Below are positions 12,801 through 32,976 of a stretch of DNA of 64,000 bases, in pieces. The stretch lies in assembly GCA_964019055.1 (NCBI GenBank), contig OZ025224.1:5227376-5291375 (forward strand). The letters run 5' to 3'. A model generated the notes under the pieces. That model saw only the letters and a list, made by a program, of their open reading frames with translations, did not search any database and had not been told where the DNA came from. The DNA comes from Anthopleura xanthogrammica. Its lineage: Eukaryota > Cnidaria > Anthozoa > Actiniaria > Actiniidae. The number at the start of each line of letters is the position of its first letter. Position 1 is the stretch's first letter. The position numbers and the translations under genes are program-made.

Positions 12801-15800
12801 TCCAGCATCAGTGTATTCTATTATTGAATGACATTGCTAATGTATCACAATGTATTGAGGATTATTGGCAAAGCAACATACCTGTGGATTGAAGTCTCTG
12901 TTTATCATGGAATCATCACCAGCGACACCAGCGAAAACACAGACAATGAAGGAAAAGAGGAATAATATCATGAGAAAACAGGAATACAGTTTGTATTTGA
13001 TATTTAATGTTTTGGCTGTGACATTCTTCAAAGAATAATTAAAATGTTTAATGTAGAAATGAATAGAAGGATGAGTGGATAGATTTCTTTGTGCCCAGGT
13101 AAAAGTGTAGAATAGTACACCCCCTGCATGACCTGTTGGCCAACAGCCAGTGGTTTGATGGCCATTATCCAACCAACAATCCACCAACATGTAACCAACA
13201 AAAATTTCCAACAAATAATTATTAAACTGTTGACAAATTACTATTTAACAGCTGACAAATTAAAATTTAATGGTGGCAGACAACCAGTTATTGGTATGCC
13301 AATGACAGTGGGATCTTTACATTTTAAGAAATTTCTTTAGCTTCCACACATTTTGCTAATATCTACTAGTCTCATTCCCTTACAGCAGTTATATACAGGG
13401 ATTTACCAGACACACAATCCTGCATCCTATGTACACAAATAGATTGAAGCTGGACTCAAAAATATAATAAAGTGTGTCCAATAGGACACAGAAAATATGT
13501 TTCTGCTTGTGTTTTTCTTCCTAAAATATAAGGATATGAGTCCAGAGGACTCAAATATGAGTTTACATCAACTAATTATTACCTTGTCCTGTCAGGTAAA
13601 GGTGGCCGTCCCATGATGCCAGGGCTCAGGTTTACATTTGGGTCAAGATTTCCTGGAATATCACCAATTGAGCTATAAGGTGTAGAAACCAACTGTCCTG
13701 ATCCATGGCTAAATGCAGCATTCATTTGTGGTATATTCAATGTCTGAGAACCATGAATACTGGAGCGCATGCTGCTCCCTCTCCTTTTTTGCTGAGTAAA
13801 TGTAAATTTTATTTTACCAGGGATCTGAGGAAATAAAATGCAGGTAAAGAGTAATCAGGGATATGTAACAATGGCGAGGCTAAACCACTAGTTATATGGC
13901 AGACATTAATAATTATTATCTTATGTTAATTAAAGCAGGGTTGGGTCTCGCTAGCCTTCTTTACAGACCCGATTTTTTTAAGCTAAAAAAATTCCTAAAA
14001 AAAAATTTTTTTTGAGCATAAAAAAATGAGTCAAAGCAGGCTAGGGTCTTGCCTGAACGTAAACATTTTACCTGGAACATTAGAATCACATCTAAGCAAA
14101 TTGAAGTTATAAGATAACAAAGAAGAGATATAATAGTGGAAGGAAATTAAGATAAACAGAAATATTGTATTTTCAATAAACAATCTGCAAATGCAGAAGG
14201 GGGCATTTGAAATTAAAAGAGAATACTTAGAATACTATAATTAGACTTTTTTTAAAATGGGTGTAATCCTAAGCGTGAGGAAAGAGGGAGAACCTACATT
14301 GCCATAATCATTACATAACATGAAATTTCATTCACAAACCTTATTCTTTTGATTCTTGTTATCTTTATAAACCATTTTCATACCAGGATAAACTTTAGCT
14401 CCATCTTCTAGATCTAATGAAATTTCCTTCTCTTCAGGAACCCGATTTTCTTCAAATGGAGTCCACACAGCAAACTTAACAGCAACTGTCTGTTTGTTGG
14501 ATCTCATTAGACTTCCTGAAAGAGATGGCTGCAAAAGTAAAAGAACAAAATCACTACTAACGGTATGTCGAAATCAAGGCAAGATGTCAGTAAAAACTTT
14601 TATGTTCATATCAGCAACCTATGCATTCGTATTAAATGCGTGTGAATGATGGGTGCAGTTAAAAAGCATGATGGGGTTGGCAAAACATGAGAGAATAAGT
14701 CAGTGTTACAGGAATGGCAATCCCCCTGTGAGGCGTGATCTGCTTATTTTGATGACTGTGATTCGTGATTTTGTTTTAGTTTCCCTGAATATTTGTATCA
14801 GCTGAAGATCATTTATTTATCATATTTTCATGATTTGTGAAATATCATTTACGAAAAAATTGTCCATGATTAAAAATTTTGTGATTGATACCCCCTATTC
14901 ACCACCCTACTTATACATTTGTAGGCTATTACCAACAGTGTATCAATGAACCCAGACCCCCTTGTGTAATTTACCTTTTTCTTCTTGGTTTCAATCAGAG
15001 GTTGAGCAAATGGCTCAGAGATGACATATTCTACTTCAAAGACAACTGCACATAAATGATGCTGAACCAGTTCTACCAACTCTAGTCTACTTCTCAACAC
15101 AAGGGAGAGTATCTTGGATGCTAAAAAAAGCACAATTGAAAACATTGGGATTTAACATGATTACCGAATATCAAAAATATAGATAATTCATAAAATGGAC
15201 CAAAATGAATGGGCATATATTATGTTATTATAAACTTTTCCTATTTCAGACCATGTGTCATTCTCTCAAGAATAAGATTCTTTGTTTGAGTTTTTATCCA
15301 TATTCATGAATGTCTTCTCATGTGCAACTGTTAGACAAACATATATGAGACGCCAAAAATGGCACATAGGACCTCTGAAATGGGCAAACATTATAATTAT
15401 ACCGGTACCCATTAATAAGTGGATTTGGTCCATTCAACAGTATACTTGATATCAAGACATCAGACTGACTAACCAGCACTCTTGAGAGATCCCTGTGATG
15501 GGGATGGTGATCTTCTTCCTGATTTACTGCCACCACCTTCATATTCAGGCTCTAGGTATACTACATGAGGCTCACTAACATATGTCCATCCATTATGTAC
15601 ACCGACCTTTAATTGTAATGAAATGCCATAATTTAAATACCAGCATGACATTTAACAAATTTATCTCTTCTCACTCAGTCAAAGTACAATAAAATGCAGC
15701 AAGCTATCAGCCTGACTGAACGATTTAAAGCTTTACACCATGTAACTCTAACCTATAGTTAAACCAAAACCAATACTCACCCTTAATCTCCTTTCAACTA

Positions 15801-18800
15801 CTGAAACTCTCAGACCATCATCAGGTGAAATATTACTCTAAAAATAACAGTAAGTTATTGCTATTAATTTAGCAGCTTCAGGAGGGCACTTGCTGTGTTT
15901 GCAGTGCTGGCAGCTTTGCAAGCTAAAACATTTTACCCACCCTCCCTCCTCTGGGTTGGTTGGTTCCTGAAAGGGTAATAATATACTCCACTGATTTCAG
16001 TGTGACTGGTACCGGTGGTGAGCTATGGCCTGGTTGCCATGGTTGTATCCTTGCAGGGGCATGGCTGTCACAATGAACGCTCACCCAGGTACCTAGCCCA
16101 AACCCATTTGCCAATGAGTTTTAATATCTTTAAAGTTGGTCCGGATAGGTAAAAACTGTGCACTCCACCCTTAAAATAGACCTCAGCCTAGTGGCCTTGA
16201 TCTGTATATATTCAGGACCTTGGGCACAGTTTTTCGAATTCCCTGTCTAGATCTAAACTGGCTGGTAAATCACCTCTATTTGTTGAAGTAAAAGCATTTA
16301 TCTGGCATTTATCAATAAAGGTAAAGTTGATTTATCCCCTGATTCTTTGATTTTTCTTACTCAGTTATAAAAATCAGTTTAATCTTAAAACAACAATTAA
16401 GCAGAAACTTAATGGTATACCTTGTGCAGTCTATCAAGATTAAGCTTGTCCAACATTTGTTCCTCAAATTCCTCAATTGATGGTTCAAAATAAACACATA
16501 ACTAAAACAAAACCATGATTGAAGAAACTATTAAGTGATTTGTTGAAAAGTATTTCCACAGGTAGCCCAAGCTATGGTTCTGAATAGCTATTAATAGTAA
16601 GAGAGAATGTATGGCAGATCATAAAATTTCTTTAAACTTCTTTTATCTCCTCCCTAAAGATGAAGAGAGGAGATAAAATTTCCTAAAATCGTCCTAAAAT
16701 ACAACCAAACTGTCAGGAAACCACAAAGCATACAATAAAACATTGATATACAGGTAAAGAAACAATAAAATTGGATGAAATTTATTTTATTTTAAAGAAA
16801 TTTTATGATCTGCCATATATTCTCTCTATTATATAGCTATTCAGAACCATAGCTTGGGCTACCTGTGGTAGACAAGACAAGTTTATTTGATTATTCTTCA
16901 ATAATATAATGATAACAGACTTCACTGAATGACAAATTGGTAGATAATACATAAGCAACCATTACTAATTGCTTCTAAGTTGAGTTTGGAACAACAGAAG
17001 TTTTGTCATAAAGTTTTAACATCTAGTTCCCAATGTTTCTAAGGGCAACCACCATAACAGACCTTGAGAATGATTGCAGATTCTGATTGGCTGAATCTGT
17101 TTCCCTGCTTAGATATTTCAGCTCAAACAAATTCATCCAATGAGAAGCGCTCATTCACATGATTGGTCTATCGTGGTGGTTGCCATTAGAAACATTGGGA
17201 GCTAGGCGTTAAAACTATATGACAAAACTTCTGTCGTTGCAAATTCAACTGAAAAGTGTAGTTTATCGATCCCTGTACATTATTTTTACTTAATACCTTG
17301 TTGATAAAGCATGGGTATGTTTTTAGTAGTCTAGGCTTTCTCAGGATGTCAATGTATTCATCACCTATTAAAATAGCAAAAAATTGACAGATATCCTGTG
17401 ATTACGTCTTGATAAAAAAAGGATAAAGTCATAATCACCAGTATAAGGTCTATAATTTATATAAATTGAAAGACTATAGTGTCATTATAGGTAAATAGCT
17501 AGGTGGATATAAATATGAGCAGGCTAGGAGGCATATGCATATACCTGATACATGAACACACACTCAAATTTTAAAGTACAATATGCCCTGGGTTGGTAAT
17601 TAGTAAACAATGTGACGCCCAAACCTGTGTCAGTAGGGTATCAGACAATACCACACTGTTAACCTATCGCTATCCTACTGACAACCTAATGTCACCCTTC
17701 CAATATCTTCCTGGAAACCACTGACAACATACTCTTACTTATGGCAGTATTTCAACAGGTCTTTCAAAGGCTTCAGTAGTCGAAATGGTAAGTGAAATTT
17801 GCAGTGTATGTTCAAAAAAAAATAGCAACTACAGTACAATAAGGTGATAACTGGTGGCCATGCATGTTAGAACAGTTGAAATTGATGAGTGAATCTTTCC
17901 ACACAAGGGAAAGTATAATTATCACAGAAGAGCATCCAATGGACCATGGGTTTTTGCATGTGCAAGGCTTGATATAACAGCAAGTCAGTCGCCAGTCATG
18001 ATGAACAGCCAGGCAAAGTAGCTTAATGGTACGCTGTTGGCTGATAACCCAACTGACATTGATTTTCGGATCATCATATTTTTCAGTATTACCCCTAATG
18101 AATAGTAATATATTAACATACCATCACTCTTTATTTCAGATATTCCAGGGACAATATCATCTCCTCCAAGAAGTAGATTTTCTGGAAAAAGATGGAAAAC
18201 TTTTTCCAGGGCAGGATGGATTTGTAGTGAATAACAAATAAAACAGCCATCTATTTTCTGATTATCAAGGTATCCTGCAAGAAATAATTATATACCGTAA
18301 ATAAAAAAAATTATCTTGTTTTGTCCTCAAAATTGAGCTGCTTTGACGTCAGGTGAAAGGGATCTTATATTATATAGAAGGTGTATCAGCTAATAAGATA
18401 GCTTAACAATTTCAGTGTTCAACTAAAAGCTATGTTGGAATATCATTCTTACACACAATCAAACCTGTAATACCTTCAAGAGCATCTTGTGGTGGAAGAT
18501 AATGTAGCAATCCCAAAGAACCACGGTAGATTGGATGCCTGGAATACATGATATGAGCTAGATGTGAGACAATCAACATTGATCTGATATAGACCCCTTA
18601 CATGTGAGGTCAAAGCAGCTCAATTTGGATGACAAAACAAAAGAATTTCAATCTCCAGAGAATTGGAAACTATTATTTTGTCCTCCGAATTGAGCTGCAT
18701 TCTGACATGCTGCTTGCAAGGAGTCTATATATTCAACCCATATTTGAAAGTTCAGTCTTATTCACATATGCATGAAAAAGTTAAATTACCTTTGAATGAT

Positions 18801-20940
18801 TGGAGGGGTAGAAATATCCCTAAGCTCATTTACTCTATCAAAAATTCTTAGGAATGTCCATCCTAGACTGTATCCTTCGTTGTTTTTACCTAACATTTGT
18901 TAAAGATAGAACACAGTCAATTAAAAGATAGAACATAATACATCCTTCAATGTGGTTGCATACATTATTATAACTGTCAAACTTACCAAATACTATGACT
19001 TCAATGGCTGTTACGCATGTGTAGTCATTCAGTGATGAGTGAAAATATAAAGGCTGAAATACAGTATATGAGAAGAATTACATGCTTATTCCATTTACTA
19101 AAACATGAAAATCTCTAGCCATCTCTAGAAATAGCGGCCTGCCAATGGCCAAAAGCCAGGTTTAGCAGGCAAAAATAATGGTGAACTGTCAAATCGAAAA
19201 TAAAAATAATAAAAAGGCAGGCAAAGTTTACAGGACTGGCAGGCTATAATTGTTTCCTATTTCGAGCCCTGATTTAATGCACCTACACAAGGCCTTACAA
19301 ATTACAGTAAAGTGGGAATTAACTCTCTGGAAATGATTAAAAATTAGATTTATAAGAGAGGTGTTTCACTTTGTCATATATATGATGCTTATTATGGCAG
19401 TTAATAATGGACACCAGTTTTCTTCTATTTTACTTTAAATAGAATATAATAGTTTGAAAAATTGTACCTCTTCACTATCTATGGTAAACCTTCCATTATC
19501 AAAATTTGCAGCAGCTAAAACTGGACCAAGCCATGTGCTTCCATAAAAGTACTTGTTTGCAGTATCAAAGAAAGTGATTCTTAGTTGAAATTCGGCATCA
19601 TTTGGTGTTAATTCCTGTAAAATTAACAGAATCATAATAAATCATAGCAGGTACGGAGTAATTGGAAAATTTATGTGAATTTCAAATAAATGTCTTTATG
19701 ACGAGATAGCTTTAATATTCTACATAATATGTTATATACTCCTTGTCCCCAAGTAATAGGGGTATGCTGAGAGGTATTGTTAATTCGCTCCCTTGCTTCT
19801 AGGGTTTTTCTCCGGTTTTCCACCCTCCACATGGCTCAAAATAATGGCCAGTCAACGGTCAATGTCCAGCAAAATTTGGTACTTGACCAGTCAAATACGG
19901 TTTTGAACGGACATGTTCTGACCAAAATAACCGTCCAGCCCTGCACGACAGCTTGAAAGTCGCATTTGTTTTTATCGATTTTAGAAGGATTTTTCAGTCC
20001 TTTTTATACCAAAAAGTGGGTCATATGATAAAATGCTTATTGACTGAGTTAGGTTGGGCCGGGCCAGAAAATATATGGCTCTTGCTCTTGGTCATCTGTA
20101 TGGACCTCACTGTGCTCAGTCCATACAGCATGACCTTGAGCCTATATTTTCCTGTCTTGCCCAACCTAACTCAGTCCATAAGTACATAGTGTGCGCTATA
20201 TAGGTGCTACCAGAAGTACAGTTTCAGAAGTACAATCCTGAAGGCATTGTTTACACACTGAATAATAAAAATAATACTGATAATGAATCATACATTGTGT
20301 TAAACCTTTCTTATCATAAAAAGGATTGAGTTAGAATTATCTATCTCAAGCCTTTTGATCAAAAAATAAGGTTAGCACAGCAGAAAGGTTTCAAAAGCAG
20401 TGGGGCTTGTTGCATTAAAATTTTAAAAATTATATTAAGACTAATGGTGAAAACGGAAATATTTAATGCTATAGTCATAACAATAATTTTAGCAAAAACA
20501 AGAGCCATGAACCCCCGGGTATTTGGAGCTGTAACATCCAACCCATATTTTTTTCTTATCTGCTCCGCCGCCTCTGGCAGCATAGTTTGTTGCCAATAGT
20601 TTCAAGAAATACAAAAAGTGATAATGAGATGATCGCGCTACAATACTAAATCGTATACCTACTAATGAATCATTGTTAAAAAATAAAAAGTACTAGGTAA
20701 AGCTATTTTAATTTATGAAAAGAATAATAAACAAAAAAACAACATCCATAGTAAGCTTTTAGTTTATCTTACGTTTGTCAGAGCCTGTGGCAACCGAACT
20801 CCTTCAACAGCTTTTATGGTCAAACAAAAACCTGTAATAGCTTGTTTCTGACCATCGGTGATCCTTCTGGACGGATGGGGGAGGATTGTCTTGTTGTTAT
20901 CAAAGAATTCTTGCCAGGATTCTTCTTCTTCGTCGGCCAT
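715..20940 (-). CDS. NPHP4: Nephrocystin-4, complete gene, 37 coding exons
   Basis: Nephrocystin-4 is a scaffold of the ciliary transition zone, working with NPHP1 and RPGRIP1L. Exons (minus): 20940-20773, 19614-19468, 19053-18987, 18889-18790, 18538-18474, 18274-18122, 17364-17297, 16501-16421, 15837-15781, 15606-15474, 15120-14975, 14528-14340, 13824-13583, 12897-12882, 12786-12668, 11700-11509, 11124-11056, 10635-10530, 10143-10000, 9497-9396, 9126-9015, 8641-8428, 8355-8292, 8185-8127, 7579-7412, 7315-7257, 6349-6222, 5768-5679, 5545-5389, 4877-4792, 4660-4575, 4158-4099, 3877-3766, 3089-2978, 2288-2170, 1879-1784, 855-715. All junctions are GT-AG and in phase; the total is 4227 bases (1408 aa; human about 1426). 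Family-typical strings run in order: RVGVHNG across exons 9/10, [16 protein letters not shown] (exon 19), [16 protein letters not shown] (exon 25), [20 protein letters not shown] (exon 29), [16 protein letters not shown] (exon 30), [13 protein letters not shown] (exon 36), [14 protein letters not shown] (exon 37). The start is the ATG before [11 protein letters not shown]. Least certain is the 16-base exon 14, needed to keep the frame. Confidence 0.96.
1173..1284. mobile_element. Short MITE with TACCCTGGG ends
   Basis: Inverted repeats of about 25 bases (TACCCTGGGCTCCAGAGG on the left, its imperfect complement ending CCCAGGGTA on the right) bound about 112 bases with no coding capacity. It is in the last NPHP4 intron. 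Confidence 0.6.
2425..2608. mobile_element. Probable foldback/MITE in NPHP4 intron 34
   Basis: TATAGCTGGGTTTC near 2427 recurs inverted near 2595, and both copies have CAGCTGAT a few bases inside. A central palindrome (TGGTGGTCA/TGACCACCA) lies between. A minus-strand ORF here is an accident of the repeat. Boundaries are approximate. Confidence 0.4.
3131..3440. mobile_element. MITE with ACCCTTCTCAAAA ends, split by a GTCGAC-rich array
   Basis: The left end ACCCTTCTCAAAATTAT and right end ATAATTTTGAGAATGGT are inverted copies. The inner flank (AAGTGTGATTTCTTTTGTGT) matches the MITEs at 7971 and 28661. Bases about 3205-3385 are an insertion of short degenerate units built on GTCGACAGTCGG, absent from the other two copies. 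It sits in NPHP4 intron 33. Confidence 0.6.
4330..4483. mobile_element. MITE with TAGACCTTTCCC ends
   Basis: Inverted repeats of about 33 bases (AGACCTTTCCCAATTCGC on the left) flank a short centre, with TA at both outer edges. It lies in the NPHP4 intron between exons 31 and 32. Confidence 0.75.
6988..7110 (+). mobile_element. tRNA-derived SINE, family A
   Basis: A tRNA-like head has an A box (AGCTCAGTGGTAGAGC) and a perfect B box (GGTTCGATTCC). It is followed by a body (TGAGTCCATT, CAGTATGGTATGATCA, ATACATTTCA) shared with the copy at 29890. The anticodon stem is imperfect, and sharing the body makes this a SINE rather than a tRNA gene. It is in an NPHP4 intron. Confidence 0.75.
7645..7690. 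repeat. GAT trinucleotide microsatellite
   Basis: Imperfect GAT/AAT repeats in the intron just upstream of NPHP4 exon 25. Three frames stay open through it and produce spurious Met/Ile-rich ORFs. Confidence 0.85.
7902..7932 (-). mobile_element. tRNA-like fragment with B box
   Basis: On the minus strand this reads GGGTTCGATTCCCGTTCTGG, a good B box and T arm without a recognisable A box. It is probably a truncated SINE head. Confidence 0.4.
7971..8077. mobile_element. MITE of the ACCCTTCTCAAAA family, degenerate copy
   Basis: It shares GGATGCGAGGCTAACATGAA and the AAGAAATCACACTTT core with the element at 28661. The right end reads TTTTGAGAAGGGT, while the left end has decayed. Confidence 0.65.
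9761..9975. repeat. Four-copy 54-bp tandem array in an NPHP4 intron
   Basis: Units start near 9761, 9815, 9871 and 9925 (spacing 54, 56, 54) and are nearly identical. On the minus strand each unit contains a stretch resembling the adjacent exon 19: 27 of 36 bases match the region coding [10 protein letters not shown], and the repeat would read [10 protein letters not shown]. The array lies 25 bases inside the intron after exon 19. See findings. Confidence 0.9.
10686..10828. mobile_element. MITE with TTATCCCACA ends
   Basis: TTTATCCCACATCATAGAAA on the left is repeated inverted as TTTCTATGGTGTGGGATAAA on the right, around a centre of about 95 bases. It is in the NPHP4 intron between exons 17 and 18. 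Confidence 0.7.
11703..11716. promoter_or_regulatory. Perfect RFX X-box-like palindrome
   Basis: GTTGCCAAGGCAAC is an exact 14-base inverted repeat matching the RFX X-box pattern (GTTNCC N2 GGNAAC). RFX factors drive ciliary genes, and this lies in ciliary NPHP4. However, it sits at the 3' splice site of exon 16 rather than in a promoter, so function is uncertain. Confidence 0.35.
11766..11878. mobile_element. MITE with CACTAATTC ends
   Basis: CACTAATTCCCAGCCTGGG on the left and CCAGGTTGAGAATTAGTG on the right are imperfect inverted repeats around about 75 bases. It lies in the NPHP4 intron between exons 15 and 16. Confidence 0.55.
12091..12297. mobile_element. MITE with TAGACCC ends
   Basis: TAGACCCTTTTTTGAATATG on the left pairs with CATATTTGAAAAGGGGTATA on the right, and GACGTCA / AACGTCATAGAC inside also pair. 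There is no coding capacity. It is in the NPHP4 intron between exons 15 and 16. Confidence 0.65.
12338..12572. mobile_element. Foldback MITE carrying paired POU octamers
   Basis: Long inverted arms include GACCGTTAAATTTGCATGTT on the left and AACATGCAAATTTAACGGTC on the right, and TTGAGAG/CTGCTCAA at the ends. The octamers ATTTGCAT (12388-12395) and ATGCAAAT (12515-12522) lie one in each arm. Confidence 0.7.
16556..16868. mobile_element. MITE with CCACAGGTAGCCC ends
   Basis: Terminal inverted repeats of more than 60 bases start CCACAGGTAGCCCAAGCTAT and end in its complement. The total length is about 313 bases, in the NPHP4 intron between exons 7 and 8. Confidence 0.85.
16978..17250. mobile_element. 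MITE with AGTTGAGTTTG ends
   Basis: The arms of about 80 bases include ACAGAAGTTTTGTCAT and its complement, then AATGTTTCTAA and TTAGAAACATT. It is about 273 bases long and lies about 110 bases from the preceding MITE in the same intron. Confidence 0.75.
18590..18727. mobile_element. MITE with TAGACCCCTT ends
   Basis: TAGACCCCTTACATGTGA at the left and GCAAGGAGTCTA at the right are inverted, and AGCAGCTCAATT / AATTGAGCTGCA are inner arms. The same family recurs complete at 45549 and in pieces at about 18310, 45150 and 55410. Confidence 0.75.
19121..19271. mobile_element. hAT-like MITE, CTCGAAATAGCGG family, copy 1
   Basis: This is about 150 bases and close to 90% alike to the copy at 26430 by eye. 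It shares AATAGCGGCCTGCCAATGGC and ends in CTATTTCGAGCCCTG. The left CAGGGCTCG end is decayed here. Confidence 0.75.
20037..20182. mobile_element. MITE with TTATTGACTGAGTTAGG ends
   Basis: TGACTGAGTTAGGTTGGGC on the left pairs with GCCCAACCTAACTCAGTCCA on the right, and inner arms also pair (ATGGACC..., ...GTCCAT). It is about 146 bases long, in NPHP4 intron 1. Confidence 0.75.
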
Positions 20941-29452
<8,512 letters not shown>

Positions 29453-29551
29453 TAATCTCCATATCATGGTAAAAATACCCTAATCCAGTAATCTAAGCAT
29501 CATTTTTCTAGTTAGGATGTGCATGTCAAATAAGTTCTAACGCCTCTGACA

Positions 29552-29557
29552 AATAAA
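29552..29557 (+). terminator. AP2M1 polyadenylation signal
   Basis: AATAAA 100 bases after the AP2M1 stop codon. A second AATAAA lies at 29665-29670 and may be used instead. Confidence 0.55.
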
Positions 29558-29831
29558 GATCGGCTCGTAGACAGCACAGTAGCCTCCAAATACGTCACAT
29601 TACAGCAAACCTGAAAAGTGTCGCTTTTTGTTTATTTGTTTTCTTTCTTATATTTTTATTTACTAATAAAGTCAGTCCTGCTGCATGTGGGATGTGATAA
29701 CGGTGGTTTCCTTTGGAATTTTCAATGTAAAAAATAATGAAATCAGATAACCGAGCTAGAAATATTGTTCCATGATTGTTTAATTTGTGATTAAAATACG
29801 CAGTATTCATTCATTCTGGGATTCTTGTTTA

Positions 29832-30182
29832 CAATAGTCCCCTTCACAGTTCAGTTGTGCCCTTGCATCGAATCGAGACATGAGTTATTAGAGTCTCCTG
29901 TAGCTCAGTGGCAGAGCGTCCGACTAGTATACGGAGGGTCGTGGGTTTGATTTTCATCTGGGGCTCAGAATTTTTTTCTGAGTCCATTTCACAGTATGGT
30001 ACGATCATATACACATTTCATTCCATCATCATACGCATATCATGTTAAGCACGAGGAGACTGTGCAATGATAAAGTCCTTTTTTAACACACGTCTCTATT
30101 AATGCAAGGTCACTTTATGTCTCGCTTCGATGCAAAGGCACGACTAACTTTCAAGATGGCGCAGGGGACTGTAAAGGGGACT
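29832..30182. mobile_element. MITE interrupted by a SINE
   Basis: The left arm (ACAATAGTCCCCTTCACAGT, then CTTGCATCGAATCGAGAC) and right arm (CTCGCTTCGATGCAAAGGCA, TTTCAAGATGGCGCA, GGGGACT) match the uninterrupted element at 62549-62773. The central part is displaced by the SINE at 29890-30026. Confidence 0.7.
29890..30026 (+). mobile_element. tRNA-derived SINE, family A, nested copy
   Basis: The tRNA-like head has an A box (TAGCTCAGTGGCAGAGC) and a mutated B box (GGTTTGATTTT), and the body is the same as at 6988 (TGAGTCCATTT, CAGTATGGTACGATCATA, ACACATTTCA). It was inserted into a MITE. Confidence 0.75.
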
Positions 30183-32976
30183 TTTCATTTCTTATTGGAG
30201 TTCTCACACCTCTCTTTGATCAAATGTAGTGATCCTGGCTTCAGGGTCTGCTACAGGCCTTTTCGCTGCCGATCACAAACATACGCACTAAAAGTATTGC
30301 CAACATGCATTACAGGAAGCTAAAATCCTATATTGCAGCTACTAGCATCGACTGCAACTAGCATCTCGATCTGTGAGGTGGATCTGTTACTCCAATTATG
30401 CAACGCTATGAAACATTGCATGAAAACCCTCAAATAATATTTCATTATCAGCACGAGAGCATAAATATATATTCCCTTGATATCAGTCTACATCGCAAGG
30501 AAGCCTTAGCAGTAATGACACTAACGAACTGTTACGCACTTAGTCCAGATAACGACGATTAATAATTTGCCCAGTTTAGTTATTTTACTTGGTATATCAA
30601 GTGAGTAATCAGAAAAAAAAGCGGAAAAATGAACAAATGGGAATGTTGGTTAGACTGGTTTGCAAAGTGAGCCCAGAGGGTTCAGGTGTAATTAATTACC
30701 GGCGCATTTGTCTTATCGTTCATCCTTGTCTTTACTTCATTTGACCTCCCAGGTTGTTAAAAAGATCGACAAAAGTTCATAGCCTATTACATTGACGCGT
30801 CGTTTGTCAACACCATTTATTTAGGGGGAAACTTAATGGTAACCTCGGTTCGTCGTGAGTTTCTTTAAAAGAATTAAGGTACATTTGACTTGGTTTCTTG
30901 CGCCATCGGCTTCTGTCTTCTTTAAAAGCATGCGAAGAAGTTTATTTTATTAATTTTCGTCCTTTGTTGATAGTAAGCACAATTCCCTTATGCATGGATG
31001 ACAATAAGATTTTCTACCCATCCACATGGAAAGCTTTTTGTTTTTCCCGCCATATTGACAAATGTCAAAACATTGATCTTGGGGATGCGTTCGTCAGGTA
31101 TACAAAAATGCTACCGGCGACAACAGAGGCGAAATGACTGCGGCAACGCAGCTTGTTGCAGGACAAACTCTTCATTGTAGACTTCAACTGCACATGTAAT
31201 ATTAACATGCCATTATGTGATAAAATCCAACAAATAATCTCCTATGCATCAGTCTGTATTTTGTCCGTCGAGAAGAAACAAAAGTTAATCAATTTGATAG
31301 AGTAAAGCTTCGCGAAGATGGAAGAGAAAACAAGGTTTAAGGCCCCTGTTGTGTGCTAATGTAACAAGTGCTTGCCGCAGGTTGCTTGTAAACTTCAAAG
31401 TTTTTTGTGTGCGTATACGAAAAAGAACAACCTGATTTAAGGCCTCATAAAGTGCGCTACTAAATTTTTCATGATTTTGCTGCATTTTACTCGGCTTGGG
31501 CAAAGTATCACGAACAATGCGAGTCAGCTAGTACTCTGGCTTGTAAATCAGCCAAAGTACAATAATATATCCTAGAATTATTTTCTAATTATTTTTCAAC
31601 ATATGTATATTTAATTATTATAGCTTTTGGCATGAGCAGATCACTCAAGTAACAACTAAAAAACTGTGAAAACGATAACAAAAACTAATAAAAAGATCTT
31701 AATCTTGGTTGAGTGAGCTGCAAACCAGTGATTCAACTTTCAGTTTGCTGGCTCCTTTGGCGGAGGATTCTATAAAAATGCGGCTTTAACTATGCAAGGA
31801 AAACCGCTTTTGTCATATTATGGCTTAGCGAAAGGTCAAATATCGTCCCTTTAGAAACGAAAAAAAAAACTATACAAAGCATATACATAAAACTTAGATG
31901 TTATCGCATAACACAAAGTTATCAATTTTGAGGAAAAGTTTGAAACAGCAAAGCCTCGATGGTTTTGGAGCCGGAAATGCAGATTATAATTTTGCATTCG
32001 TTTGTGATGAACTCGGCAAACGCCCACCTGCATACCACAGACGAATTGCCGCTTGTTCCAGTGGATATATCTTAAGTCATTTAACAATAAGACGAAATGT
32101 AGAGTAGAAGACAACCAAACGATTCTAGTTTGCGTAGTGTTACTTTAATCATGGATAGGAATAGAATTGTTGTCCTTATGATGCCTTAGGGGTATTTTCG
32201 CTTCCGCGTTAAGAAAAGCATATATTTTGTACGATTAGGTGCCGATGTAGCTAGTAAGCTACAACTCCCGCTGTGTTAATATAGACAAGCAGCAACATAT
32301 CCGTCAAAATATCCGTACGACTAAAAATGTTTTACTGCGTATTTGACCGTTACCAATTAATCTGTGTAATAAAATAAAAGAAGTTGTTTTCGCTTACTCA
32401 GTTTTTATCTCGCGTTCCTTTATTTGTGCTTCAATATGGCCTCATCTAACGTTGACAATTTTCATTCGTTTTGCAAGTTTCAAAGTAAGCCGGCCAAAGT
32501 GAACATTAGTAGACCACTAGCTGAGCTCGCCGTGTGAGTCGAGCGCAAATCAGATTTGGACATTGATTATTGGTCTAATTGAAAGTTATTGGGGTCAAGC
32601 AACACATCGCCTGTCAATTAAAAGCACGAGCTGTGCCCCCGATGACCATTGCAGAGCATCACTGAAAACGAATCAACAAATTTCATCACAGGATATCAAA
32701 CAACAGCATAGGTGTTTGGAGATTTCTCAACAGCGCAGGAAAATCGATACCTGCAAAGACGGAAATACACCTTTTACGGAATTAGAGAAAGATTTGCACA
32801 AGCGAGCCAGTTTAGTTGATTTGTTGGAGGTATCTGGGACGGACTGAACAGCTTATCTGGGATTCAGCAGGGCCATTAACGTGGGTAATAGACCAGAGAT
32901 TAGGAGAATTATCGCTTGATAGGCGCCTATAAACTAAAGAAAAGCTGATTTGTGTAGAGGAAACTGAACCTGGGAA
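30183..32976. other. Intergenic sequence without recognised gene
   Basis: Scattered short ORFs below 95 codons lack splice-linked partners or recognisable motifs. The last few hundred bases are the likely 5' region of the BH3 candidate. No tRNA, long repeat or transposase was seen. Confidence 0.5.
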
